In this document: piece after piece, positions 31,296 to 39,020 of the stretch
Position numbering within the stretch: the first letter of the stretch is position 1
Layout: the number at the start of each line of letters is the position of its first letter
Source: Thalassovita aquimarina
GTDB lineage: Bacteria; Pseudomonadota; Alphaproteobacteria; Rhodobacterales; Rhodobacteraceae
Length of the DNA stretch: 64,000 bases
Direction: 5' to 3'
Assembly (NCBI RefSeq): GCF_018219815.1
Contig: NZ_JADMKU010000010.1
Span: 62,001 to 126,000 of the forward strand
Translations under genes and position numbers: made by a program
The notes under the pieces: model-generated
The model's database searches: none
Told to the model about the DNA's origin: nothing
What the model saw: the letters and a program-made list of their open reading frames with translations, nothing else

Positions 31296-34244
31296 ATGGC
31301 GACCAAGCGCATCGAAACGCAGCTGACGATCAGGGCGGTCGACAAGTATTCCGGCATGCTGAAGAACATGCGGACCGTCACCGGGCGTTTCGCCGATGGC
31401 GTGCGCACGGAAATGGGCCGCCTGCAGCAGATGCGCGGGCCGCTGAAGCTGATCGAGGATTTCCGCAAGCAGCAGGACGTCGTGCGCAAGTCCGGCCAGG
31501 CGATGGAGGCCGCGCGGGAAAAGCAGCGCCGCCTGCTGGCGGAAATCAAGCGAACCCGCAATCCCACCGCGCAGATGCGTCGCGAATTCGACCGGGCGCG
31601 CAAAGCGGCGGACCGGCTGGAGAAGAAGCAGCGGCAGAACCGTCGGGCGCTCCACGGGTTGCAGGGGCAGCTGCGCCAGGCGGGTGTCAACACAGGCAAC
31701 CTTGCCGGAGAACAGCGGCGCCTGGCCGGTGCGCTTGACGGTGCCAGCACCGCCTTCGGTCGCCAGATGGACCGGATGCGCCGCCTGGAAGTGATGCAGA
31801 AGCGCATTGCGGACGAGCGCGAACGCATGGACCGGTCGCTGGCGACGTCTGCAAACCTGAGCTTCGTCGGCGGGGCCTCGATGCAGACCGGCCGGCGTAT
31901 CCTGACCGGGCTGTCAGGTCCGGTGAAGCAGGCCGTGGAGTTTGAAACGGCGATGTCGGACGTGCGAAAGGTGGTTGATTTCGAAAGCCCGGACGGGTTT
32001 CGTCAGATGTCGGATGACATCCTGACCCTGTCCACCCGCATCCCCATGGCGGCGGAGGGCCTGGCGCAGATCGTCGCGTCCGGCGGTCAGTCCGGTTTGG
32101 CGAATAACGAGCTTTTGCAGTTCGCGGAAATGGCCGCGAAGATCGGCGTGGCCTTCGACATTTCGGCGGAACAGTCCGGCGACTCGATGGCGAACATCAA
32201 GACGGCCCTGGGGCTGACGCTGGATGAGACCGGGCTGCTGTTCGATGCGATGAACCACCTGTCCAACAACATGGCATCGACGGCGCCGAAGGTTCTGAAC
32301 TTCACCAACCGGGTGGCGGTCGACGGGGCGGTAAAAGGGTTTTCGCCGACTGAAACCATGGCCTTCGGGTCGGCCATGATCGCGGCGGGGGCGCAATCCG
32401 ATGTCGCCGCGACCTCGTTTCGGAACATGGGCAAGGCGCTGGCCCGGGGCGACGGGGCGACCAAGCGTCAAAGCGCGGCGTTCAGGCAACTTGGTCTGGA
32501 TGCCGGCGAGGTCGCGCGATCGATGCAGGAAGACGCCGTCGGCACCACCATTGACGTGATGCAGCGGATCAACGAATTGCCGAAGCACCTGCAGGCCTCA
32601 GTCACGTCGGACCTGTTCGGGGACGAGGCGCGGGCACTGGCGCCGCTGATCAACAATCTTGACCTGCTGCGCGAAGCGCTTGGTTTGGTCTCGGATGAGC
32701 GGAAATACCAGGGCAGCGCGGAAAAGGAATATGCCGCACGGGCTGAAACGACCGCGAATAACCTGCAACTGATGCGCAACCAGCTGGTCCGGCTCGGGGT
32801 CACGATCGGCTCGGTGGTGCTGCCGCCTTTGAACGATCTTCTGGAAATGTCGCAGGGCGTCGTCGATCGGATGGTGACGTGGGCCAAGGAACACCCGAAG
32901 CTGACCAAGTGGCTGGCGATCGGGGGCGCCGCGATCGGCGGCATGGCCGTGGCCGCCGGCGCGTTGCTGACCGCGGCGGCGGGTCTGATCGGAACCATGG
33001 CCGTGCTGCGCTTCGGCCTGGTCGGCCTCGGCGCACGGGCCATCTTCGCGCGAGGTGAGGTCGCATCTCTTGTGATGGGTATTGCTTATGCTGGCCGCAG
33101 TGGGTCTGGCCTGGCGAAGATCGGAACAAGCCTCTCGGCGTTCACCAGTGGGCGTGCCGGTGCAATTCGTTTGGTGGGTGCAGGTCTACGGGGAATTGCA
33201 GGTGTCACCGGGCTGCGCTTGGTCGCAACCGGCCTGACGGCGCTTGTCGGGGTTGTGGGCGCAATCAGCGCCCCGATCTGGGGCGGGATTGCGGTTGTCG
33301 TCGCTGCGGTTGGCGTAGCGTGGAAGTATTGGGATCGTATCTCATCAATTGCCCGCGGTGTTGCAAGCGCAATAGGTGAACGGCTTCGACCTGTCCTGGA
33401 GGGAATTAGGCCGGTTCTGGAGTTCTTGGCGCCAGCCGTAGATGGTGTGAAGACGGCCTTTTCGGGCGTCGGGTCTGTCATCGGTGACGTCGTGTCGGCT
33501 ATCCGTAATTTCTTTTCTGGAGACCTGTTTTTTCGGGAAATTCTGACCGATGAAGAACAGGCGCGGCTGGAAACCAGCGCCGCCGAAATGACCGGCAAAA
33601 TCATCGACGGAATTGCGTCCGGCATTTCCGGGATTTTTCAGGTCGGCCGTGACATCATCATCAGTCTTTGGGACGGCGTTCGTGCAGAATTCAATGAATT
33701 CATCGGATGGGTGAAGGATATTCCGGCCAGTATTGTGGAAGCGATTGGTTCTGTTGACCTTTCGAACATCATCGACTGGCCGGACCCGCCGGCGTGGTGG
33801 ACGTATCTCTTCGGAGGAGAAGAGGGGGCGGTTCCTGCCGCTGGCGGCGTGTCCGCGGGGCAGGTTGGTTTGCAGCGGCGCGCTTCTGGTGGCCCCTTCG
33901 GCACCAAACCGTTGCTGGTAGGCGAGCGCGGACCTGAGCTGTATTTTCCGAACAGGGCGGGTTTCATCGCGAACCATCACCAACTGCAGCGCATGCATAG
34001 CGCTGCGCAGGTTGTGCGGGCGGCGAGTCTGTCCGTTTTGACGATATCGGCGCTCGCTGGTCCAACTGCGGTGCAGGCGGGCCAAAGTGGTAAGAAGGGC
34101 GGTGACGTTCGGGTGGAAATCAATGGTGGCATCAATATTCAAGTGCCCGCCGGGGTGACGGATCCGGAGGCGATCGCGGATCTTGTGTCTGACCGTATCG
34201 GGCAGCGCGTGGCGGCGACGATGTCGGCCAGCTTTTCTGACTAA
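31296..34244 (+). CDS. Tail tape measure protein
   Basis: The 982-residue protein has a long helical N-terminus (RQLTIRAVDKYSGMLKNM-type start and KQQDVVRKSGQAMEAAREKQRRLLAEIKRTRNP), the conserved TP901-like core (VEFETAMSDVRKVVDFESPDGFRQMSDDILTLSTRIPMAAEGLAQIVASGGQSG), FGSAMIAAGAQSDVAATSFRNMGKALARGDGA, and several hydrophobic segments at about 540-700. Its length sets the tail length; at about 0.15 nm per residue it would give roughly 145 nm. The C-terminal part (33,100-34,240) has a lower GC content than the rest, which suggests local recombination. Confidence 0.93.
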   Translation: MATKRIETQLTIRAVDKYSGMLKNMRTVTGRFADGVRTEMGRLQQMRGPLKLIEDFRKQQDVVRKSGQAMEAAREKQRRLLAEIKRTRNPTAQMRREFDRARKAADRLEKKQRQNRRALHGLQGQLRQAGVNTGNLAGEQRRLAGALDGASTAFGRQMDRMRRLEVMQKRIADERERMDRSLATSANLSFVGGASMQTGRRILTGLSGPVKQAVEFETAMSDVRKVVDFESPDGFRQMSDDILTLSTRIPMAAEGLAQIVASGGQSGLANNELLQFAEMAAKIGVAFDISAEQSGDSMANIKTALGLTLDETGLLFDAMNHLSNNMASTAPKVLNFTNRVAVDGAVKGFSPTETMAFGSAMIAAGAQSDVAATSFRNMGKALARGDGATKRQSAAFRQLGLDAGEVARSMQEDAVGTTIDVMQRINELPKHLQASVTSDLFGDEARALAPLINNLDLLREALGLVSDERKYQGSAEKEYAARAETTANNLQLMRNQLVRLGVTIGSVVLPPLNDLLEMSQGVVDRMVTWAKEHPKLTKWLAIGGAAIGGMAVAAGALLTAAAGLIGTMAVLRFGLVGLGARAIFARGEVASLVMGIAYAGRSGSGLAKIGTSLSAFTSGRAGAIRLVGAGLRGIAGVTGLRLVATGLTALVGVVGAISAPIWGGIAVVVAAVGVAWKYWDRISSIARGVASAIGERLRPVLEGIRPVLEFLAPAVDGVKTAFSGVGSVIGDVVSAIRNFFSGDLFFREILTDEEQARLETSAAEMTGKIIDGIASGISGIFQVGRDIIISLWDGVRAEFNEFIGWVKDIPASIVEAIGSVDLSNIIDWPDPPAWWTYLFGGEEGAVPAAGGVSAGQVGLQRRASGGPFGTKPLLVGERGPELYFPNRAGFIANHHQLQRMHSAAQVVRAASLSVLTISALAGPTAVQAGQSGKKGGDVRVEINGGINIQVPAGVTDPEAIADLVSDRIGQRVAATMSASFSD

Positions 34245-34254
34245 TGGGGGTGAC

Positions 34255-34677
34255 ATGGCTGGACCTGTTACGATGGCCCTGGGGCCTTTCATGTTCCGGG
34301 CGCATGGCTTCGGTTATACCGGGGTTGGGCGCAAGCTGGACACCTCGTGGGCGGAAATCGAAACCGCCGGACGGCTGAACGCGTTGCAGTGGACCGGCCC
34401 GCGCAGCGAGGTGGTGACGATCAACGGGGTTCTGTTCCCGAAGGAATTCGGCGGAGCCGGCACGCTGGAAGGCGTGCGGCTGGCGGCGAAGTCCGGCATC
34501 CCGCTGATGCTGGTGTCGCTGGGCGGCAAGGTGTTCGGAAGCCATGCCATCCAGAAGGTCGAGGAAGACCGGGCCTATCATGACCGCCACGGCGCGCCCG
34601 GGCGCAATGCCTACACGATCGAGGTGAAGCGCATGGGTGCCGGGTTCTCGCTCTTGTCGTTGTTGGGGGGTATCTGA
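34255..34677 (+). CDS. Tail protein U (P2 gpU-like)
   Basis: The start at 34255 follows GGGGGTGAC. The 140-residue product contains GPFMFRAHGFGYTGVGRKLDTSWAEIETAGRLNALQWTGPRSEVVTINGVLFPKEFGGAGTLEGVRLAA and the C-terminal GAPGRNAYTIEVKRMG. This is the P2 gpU pattern (F-x-F-x-x-x-x-x-Y-x-x-x...R-x-x-x-P-x-x-Q-x-x-G-x-x-x-x-x-x-x-x-G). It acts late in tail formation. The ATG of gpX overlaps its stop by 1 nt. Confidence 0.88.
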   Translation: MAGPVTMALGPFMFRAHGFGYTGVGRKLDTSWAEIETAGRLNALQWTGPRSEVVTINGVLFPKEFGGAGTLEGVRLAAKSGIPLMLVSLGGKVFGSHAIQKVEEDRAYHDRHGAPGRNAYTIEVKRMGAGFSLLSLLGGI

Positions 34678-34889
34678 TGGCCCGTCTCTACGTTACCGGT
34701 GCCGGCGATGCGCTGGACCTGATCTGCATGCGGGAATACGGGGCGCAGGCGGGCGCCGTCGAGGCCGTTCTGGAAGCGAATCCGCATGTCAGGGAGATTG
34801 CCCATGCCCTGCCGATGGGCACCGAAATCACCCTGCCCGACATGGTGGTGCAGGACAGGGCGGGCCAGTCGCTGAAACTCTGGGACTGA
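34677..34889 (+). CDS. Tail protein X (P2 gpX-like)
   Basis: The 70-residue protein (MARLYVTGAGDALDLICMREYG, then VEAVLEANPHVREIAHALPMGTEITLPD) has the LysM-like fold of gpX: Y-x-T-x-x-G-D-x-x-D-x-I-C, then V-L-x-x-N-P-x-L and L-P-x-G-x-x-I-x-L-P. It probably attaches the hub or tail end. The gene follows gpU directly, as in P2, with only a 1-nt overlap. Confidence 0.9.
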   Translation: MARLYVTGAGDALDLICMREYGAQAGAVEAVLEANPHVREIAHALPMGTEITLPDMVVQDRAGQSLKLWD

Positions 34890-35060
34890 TCAGTAGAACG
34901 CGGTTCCGGTGATGAAGCAGATCAGCGCCAGCAGCAAGGAACCCGTGGTTGTCCAGAGGGCTTTCCAGGACGGGCCCTTGGTCAGCACTGAAAGCACCTC
35001 AAGACCCGCCGATATCAGGAAAAGAACGGCAAGTCCCATTGCCGCGTAGTAAATCACCAT
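34890..35060 (-). CDS. Opposite-strand small membrane protein between X and D (56 aa)
   Basis: The reverse-strand ORF starts at the ATG at 35060 and reads MVIYYAAMGLAVLFLISAGLEVLSVLTKGPSWKALWTTTGSLLLALICFITGTAFY, with two transmembrane helices and a short polar loop. Its stop codon abuts the gpX stop. GAG lies just before the start. It is the second membrane gene in the late cluster that points against the operon (see 31030-31248). It is probably a lysogenic moron; the function is unknown. Confidence 0.55.
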   Translation of the reverse strand: MVIYYAAMGLAVLFLISAGLEVLSVLTKGPSWKALWTTTGSLLLALICFITGTAFY

Positions 35061-35096
35061 CTCGAAATGCTCCGCTTTGCTACTTTTGGGCGAAAC

Positions 35097-36077
35097 ATGA
35101 CACATCCCAGAATTCTTGTCACGGTCGATGGCGCCCCTGTGTCCGGGGCGTTCTTCGACCGGCTTGTCAGTCTCACCATCACCGATCGCGAAGGCATCCG
35201 CTCGGATATGCTGGACCTGGTGTTCGATGACGCTGCGCCACATTTCCAATCGCCCCGGCGCGGCGCGCGGGTCGAGGTGACCATGAACGGGACATTCGTC
35301 GGGGCCTATGTCATCGATCGGGTGGAATTTTCCTGTCTGCCATACGCCATCGCGGTCAAGGGGCATTCGGCGGATCTGCGATCGGACATGAAGGCCAGCA
35401 AGACCCGCCATTGGGACGCCGCGTCGGTGAAGGACATCGTCGTGGAAAAGGCCGGCGATCACGGGTTGCTGTCGAAGATTTCGGACGCGGTGTCGGGTCA
35501 TGTCTATGACTGGATCGGGCAGCAGGACGAAACCGATCTGCATTTCCTTCATCGCCTCGCGCAGCGGCATGGGGCGCTGTTCACCATCAAGAACGGGGCG
35601 CTGCTGTGGCTGGAGCGCGGCGCAGGAAAGAAGGCGGACGGCACGGCGATCGCACCCGCGCAGGTGTTCGCGCCCTCCATCATCCAGGGCAGTTGCCGGG
35701 TGTCCGAAACGGACGCGGACCGGTTCGCAACGGTCAAAGCCTACTGGCAGGACCGCAAGGGCGCGAAGCGGCACGAAGTCGTCGTGGATGCCGACCCGCA
35801 AGCCATCGGCGAACGCGTGCTGCGCGATCCGTACAGTTCGAAGGAAGAGGCCGAGGCCGCGGCCCGGGCCGCGGCGCGCGAAATCACGCGCGGCCTGATC
35901 GAAACCGCGTGTTCGATCGTCGGCCGGCCGGGGCTGATGGCTGGCCAGCCGGTGGTCTACTCCGGTGTGCGGCCGCTGGTCGACGGGCGCGAATTCATTC
36001 TTGAAACGGTGAAGCACAGCTTCACCAAGTCTGGCGGTCTGCGCACCGCCTTCACGGGCAAGCTGAAAGCTGAATGA
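35097..36077 (+). CDS. Late control / baseplate hub protein D (P2 gpD-like)
   Basis: The 326-residue protein has the gpD layout: ILVTVDGAPVSGAFFDRLVSLTITDREGIRSDMLDLVFDD, then VEVTMNGTFVGAYVIDRVEFSCLPYAIAVKGHSADLRSDMK, ASVKDIVVEKAGDHGL, and VYDWIGQQDETDLHFLHRLAQRHGALFTIKNGALLWLERG. In P2-type phages gpD forms the hub above the spike V. It follows the small antisense membrane gene and ends the tail module. Confidence 0.92.
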   Translation: MTHPRILVTVDGAPVSGAFFDRLVSLTITDREGIRSDMLDLVFDDAAPHFQSPRRGARVEVTMNGTFVGAYVIDRVEFSCLPYAIAVKGHSADLRSDMKASKTRHWDAASVKDIVVEKAGDHGLLSKISDAVSGHVYDWIGQQDETDLHFLHRLAQRHGALFTIKNGALLWLERGAGKKADGTAIAPAQVFAPSIIQGSCRVSETDADRFATVKAYWQDRKGAKRHEVVVDADPQAIGERVLRDPYSSKEEAEAAARAAAREITRGLIETACSIVGRPGLMAGQPVVYSGVRPLVDGREFILETVKHSFTKSGGLRTAFTGKLKAE

Positions 36078-36090
36078 CAGGGGGCAGCGA

Positions 36091-36459
36091 ATGAAAATGG
36101 ATATCATCGGATCGGCGTCGGCGGGATTCTTCGCCGTGGCCGGATCGTGGCTGGCGGCGCATGGGTCATCGGTCACGATGCTGATCATGGCAGTTCTGGG
36201 GGCGTTCCTGTCCGTGATGGACCTGGATGAATGGGGTTGGCGCAAGGCGGTCACGCTGGCGTTGTTCAATACGCTGGTCGGCACCTTCGGCGGGCCGATC
36301 CTTCTGTTCTTCGTCGGCATGTCGCTGAGCCAGATGCCACCCGGTGCGCTGGTGCTGATCCCGTTCCTGATGGGGTGGACCTCGCACAGCTTCTTTGCCG
36401 AGCTGCGCGATCCGATCGCTAAGATGCTGGCGCGAACGGTCGGGGGGCGGGGGCAATGA
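36091..36459 (+). CDS. Phage holin candidate (122 aa, three membrane helices)
   Basis: The protein reads MKMDIIGSASAGFFAVAGSWLAAHGSSVTMLIMAVLGAFLSVM, KAVTLALFNTLVGTFGGPILLFFVGMSLSQMPPGALVLIPFLMGW, with at least three hydrophobic segments and a basic C-terminus (AKMLARTVGGRGQ). Its place immediately before the amidase gene fits a holin, which forms membrane holes to release the endolysin. The start follows GGGGGCAGCGA. Holins have little sequence conservation, so it is a positional call. Confidence 0.6.
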   Translation: MKMDIIGSASAGFFAVAGSWLAAHGSSVTMLIMAVLGAFLSVMDLDEWGWRKAVTLALFNTLVGTFGGPILLFFVGMSLSQMPPGALVLIPFLMGWTSHSFFAELRDPIAKMLARTVGGRGQ

Positions 36460-36578
36460 GAAACGCGGCTGCATCCTACAAGCGGGTCACGAAATCGCGT
36501 CCCGTTCGCCTTGTCCGTCTGCTGATTTCCGCGGCGATCTGGATCGGGATCATCGCCGCCGCCCTGTCGGGCATGTGA
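36456..36578 (+). CDS. Small membrane peptide in lysis cassette (40 aa)
   Basis: The ATG overlaps the previous stop in ATGA. The 40-residue product has a strongly basic N-terminus (MRNAAASYKRVTKSRPVRLVR) and a single transmembrane helix (LLISAAIWIGIIAAALSGM). It could be an antiholin or a pinholin-like partner of the upstream protein. The coding frame is too short for statistics, so the evidence is the overlap and the clear signal-anchor. Confidence 0.5.
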   Translation: MRNAAASYKRVTKSRPVRLVRLLISAAIWIGIIAAALSGM

Positions 36579-36636
36579 GCAATTCTGCCGGGCGCTGACC
36601 CGGTTGTGTCACCAATCCTGAAATCGGAGATCCACT

Positions 36637-37191
36637 ATGAAACTTGCAATTGTGGTCGGGCATAACGCCCGGGCGCAGGGCGCCGTGCGTCCTGATACCG
36701 GCGAAACCGAATTCGTCTGGAACACCGATCTGGCGCGGATCATCGAAGATGAGGCTGCGCATTTCGATGAAATCACCGTCAAGACCTTCTTCCGCGAGGC
36801 GGGACTTGGTTACAGCCGGGAAATCCGGGATGTCTATGCGCGCACCGACCGCTGGGGCGCGGACGCGACCTGCGAACTGCACTTCAACAGTCATCACACT
36901 GCGAATGCGACCGGAACCGAAACGCTGTCCAGCGGTTCGGCGCTGTCCCTGGCCTTCGCCATGGCGCTGCAGGAACGCATGCTTGACGCTCTGGGGCTGA
37001 AGGATCGCGGTGAAAAGATCGTTCGCAAGGGGCGCGGGGCGGCCAGCCTGATTTCCGGCCGTGCGCCCGCCGCGTTGATCGAACCGTTCTTCGGATCCTC
37101 TCCGGAGGGGCAGGCCGCGACCGACGAAGCGCATGAAAAGCGCGTCCTGGCCCGCGCGATCCTGCTGGCCGCGCAGGATGCCTTCCTGTGA
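36637..37191 (+). CDS. Endolysin: N-acetylmuramoyl-L-alanine amidase (Amidase_3)
   Basis: The 184-residue protein has the zinc-amidase pattern of the Amidase_3 family: VVGHN with His9, TGETEF with Glu23, CELHFNSHH with His82, and LIEPFF with the catalytic Glu149. A TCGGAGA ribosome site precedes the ATG. There is no signal peptide, so it needs a holin to reach the cell wall, where it removes peptide stems from glycan chains. It lies between the holin candidates and the spanin candidate, a complete lysis cassette. Confidence 0.88.
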   Translation: MKLAIVVGHNARAQGAVRPDTGETEFVWNTDLARIIEDEAAHFDEITVKTFFREAGLGYSREIRDVYARTDRWGADATCELHFNSHHTANATGTETLSSGSALSLAFAMALQERMLDALGLKDRGEKIVRKGRGAASLISGRAPAALIEPFFGSSPEGQAATDEAHEKRVLARAILLAAQDAFL

Positions 37192-37559
37192 TCCGCCGTG
37201 CCGCCACGATGGTCTTGTGCGCCTTGTTGCTGGCGTCCTGCAGCCCGTCCGGCGCGGTCAAGCTGCTGACCGGCGGCGGCCCTAACGTGGCGGCGAACGG
37301 GCAGGCGGGTAAGACCAACGTACAGGCGATCGGGGAAACGGTGGTCACGGATCAGAAGATCATCCGCCCGCAGGCCCGTTCGATCGAGCAGTCGAGCGGA
37401 GACACCCGGGTCAAGGCGGATCGCGTCGAAACGGTCGTGGTCAACGAAACGCCGGTCTGGTTGGTCATCGCGCTTGTTGTGGCTGTGTTTCTCGACAGCC
37501 CGCTGCGATGGCCGGGGCAGTTCGTCGCTGGATTCAGACGGTGGCACCAGAGCGCATGA
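37188..37559 (+). CDS. Unimolecular spanin candidate (lipoprotein with C-terminal membrane helix)
   Basis: A GTG at 37188 overlaps the amidase stop in GTGA. The 123-residue product has a lipoprotein signal peptide with lipobox LLASC (Cys about 18), a periplasmic middle of strand-forming sequence (TNVQAIGETVVTDQKIIRP, RVKADRVETVVVNET) and a C-terminal transmembrane helix (PVWLVIALVVAVFLDSPL). A lipid-anchored outer-membrane end together with an inner-membrane helix is the definition of u-spanins such as T1 gp11, which fuse both membranes at lysis. Its stop lies 12 bp before the first CRISPR repeat. Confidence 0.65.
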   Translation: MIRRAATMVLCALLLASCSPSGAVKLLTGGGPNVAANGQAGKTNVQAIGETVVTDQKIIRPQARSIEQSSGDTRVKADRVETVVVNETPVWLVIALVVAVFLDSPLRWPGQFVAGFRRWHQSA

Positions 37560-37571
37560 CCGTTATTGTCT

Positions 37572-38597
37572 GGGCACCTTTGGCTGCGTCGCTTCTTCTG
37601 CTAGAACCACTTCGGAACCGCCTATCTGGATTGGCTGGTCCGGGTTTGGCCGCGTCGCTTCTTCTGCTAGAACAGGGGGCGGGTCCAGAAGCCTTGCCGG
37701 AATGTCCGGGTTTGGCTGCGTCGCTTCTTCTGCTAGAACTTTCGGTTCCGGCCTGAAACATATCGAGCTGTCCGGGTTTGGCTGCGTCGCTTCTTCTGCT
37801 AGAACTTCATTGTGGCACGCGAGAGTAAGCTCACAGTCCGGGTTTGGCTGCGTCGCTTCTTCTGCTAGAACCAAAACCGGACCCACCCCCAAGCTCATCC
37901 CGTCCGGGTTTGGCTGCGTCGCTTCTTCTGCTAGAACGTTCCGCCGGGGTAGAACCACCAGATTTCAGTCCGGGTTTGGCTGCGTCGCTTCTTCTGCTAG
38001 AACACGCTGTGGACGTGCAAGCACATGGCCAGCGTCCGGGTTTGGCTGCGTCGCTTCTTCTGCTAGAACAGCGTCATTTGCAACTTGCTGCGGCCTTCCG
38101 TCCGGGTTTGGCTGCGTCGCTTCTTCTGCTAGAACTTGCCAAATCGGCGGTGAGCAACAAGGCATGTCCGGGTTTGGCTGCGTCGCTTCTTCTGCTAGAA
38201 CAGATGATCCCGGTGACATCATCCCCGATATGTCCGGGTTTGGCTGCGTCGCTTCTTCTGCTAGAACTTCGCCGAAGGCTTCAACAACCGCCGCGACGTC
38301 CGGGTTTGGCTGCGTCGCTTCTTCTGCTAGAACATTCGAGATTGCAAGGTTCGGGTAGTAGCTGTCCGGGTTTGGCTGCGTCGCTTCTTCTGCTAGAACC
38401 GCTTCGATAGCTCATGCTCCGGTTCGGTTGTCCGGGTTTGGCTGCGTCGCTTCTTCTGCTAGAACCGCAATCAAGAGCAGCCGCAAGAACAACAGGTCCG
38501 GGTTTGGCTGCGTCGCTTCTTCTGCTAGAACGCTCGTAGTAGAACATCAGCCATCCTCCCTGTCCGGGTTTGGCTGCGTCGCTTCTTCTGCTAGAAC
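37572..38597 (+). CRISPR. Type II-C CRISPR array: 16 repeats, 15 spacers
   Basis: Sixteen 36-bp repeats start every 66 bp (37572, 37638, 37704 and so on to 38562), with spacers of exactly 30 bp. In the transcribed strand each repeat starts GTCCGGGTTTGGC and ends CTTCTGCTAGAAC. Repeat 1 (37572-37607) differs in its first 7 bases, while repeat 2 has one change at position 14; the other 14 appear identical. Positions 9-14 (TTGGCT) and 31-36 (TAGAAC, preceded by TGC) form a promoter, as in Neisseria type II-C repeats. The degenerate end is the end far from cas2. I found no spacer match in this window by eye. Confidence 0.98.
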
Positions 38598-38598
38598 C

Positions 38599-38633
38599 AA
38601 CCTTCTGCAACTCTCTGTTGCAGAAGGTTTTTT
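38599..38633 (+). terminator. Intrinsic terminator directly after last repeat
   Basis: AACCTTCTGCAA (38599-38610) and TTGCAGAAGGTT (38618-38629) form a perfect 12-bp stem followed by more T. It starts 2 nt after repeat 16 and works only for rightward transcription. This fixes the direction of crRNA synthesis as left to right, towards cas2. Confidence 0.85.
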
Positions 38634-38669
38634 CTCTTAGATGATTTAAAGAAAACTCCCATCGGACCG

Positions 38670-39020
38670 CTAAAAAAGTGTGAGCTGATCCGGTTTTTTC
38701 TGGACTGGTCGACTTGCCTGTTTCCCATGAAAACTCTGGCTAAGCTGATACTGTCGGTCGGTAAAGAAAAGGATTTGAACATGGCCCGTCTCGGGGACGC
38801 AATCACCAACCTTGGCCGCAATCGTATCGGCTTTTTCCTTTGAATAAGCATGACGCAAATATACTGAATACTGCACCATCTGGAAACCCAGGTCGAGAAG
38901 GTCATTGCGAAACCGGGTGGCGTTTTTGCGTTCAGTCCGGGTCAGCACCGGGAGGTCGAAAAGGGCCCATATCCACATGATGCGATACCTCGACAGCTGG
39001 GAAAATTCAGGAGTTGTCAT
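38670..39020 (-). CDS. cas2: CRISPR-associated endonuclease Cas2
   Basis: Starting at ATG 39020 (GAGG 6 nt upstream), the 116-residue protein has the Cas2 ferredoxin-like core RYRIMWIWALFDLPVLTRTERKNATRFRNDLLDLGFQMVQYSVYLRH, with the conserved Asp after the first strand (ALFDLPV), and later GHVQILFFTDRQY. Translation could also start at a later ATG (38978). It joins Cas1 to form the integrase that inserts new spacers. The start lies inside the cas1 end (14-nt overlap). It is the gene nearest the array. Confidence 0.93.
   Translation of the reverse strand: MTTPEFSQLSRYRIMWIWALFDLPVLTRTERKNATRFRNDLLDLGFQMVQYSVYLRHAYSKEKADTIAAKVGDCVPETGHVQILFFTDRQYQLSQSFHGKQASRPVQKKPDQLTLF

Noticed and set aside
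37474-38640. Long repetitive protein-coding frames (SGFGCVASSART and AASLLLLE repeats) across the array
   Set aside because: The 66-bp repeat-spacer unit is a multiple of three, so frames stay open by chance. The region is the CRISPR array, not a repeat protein.
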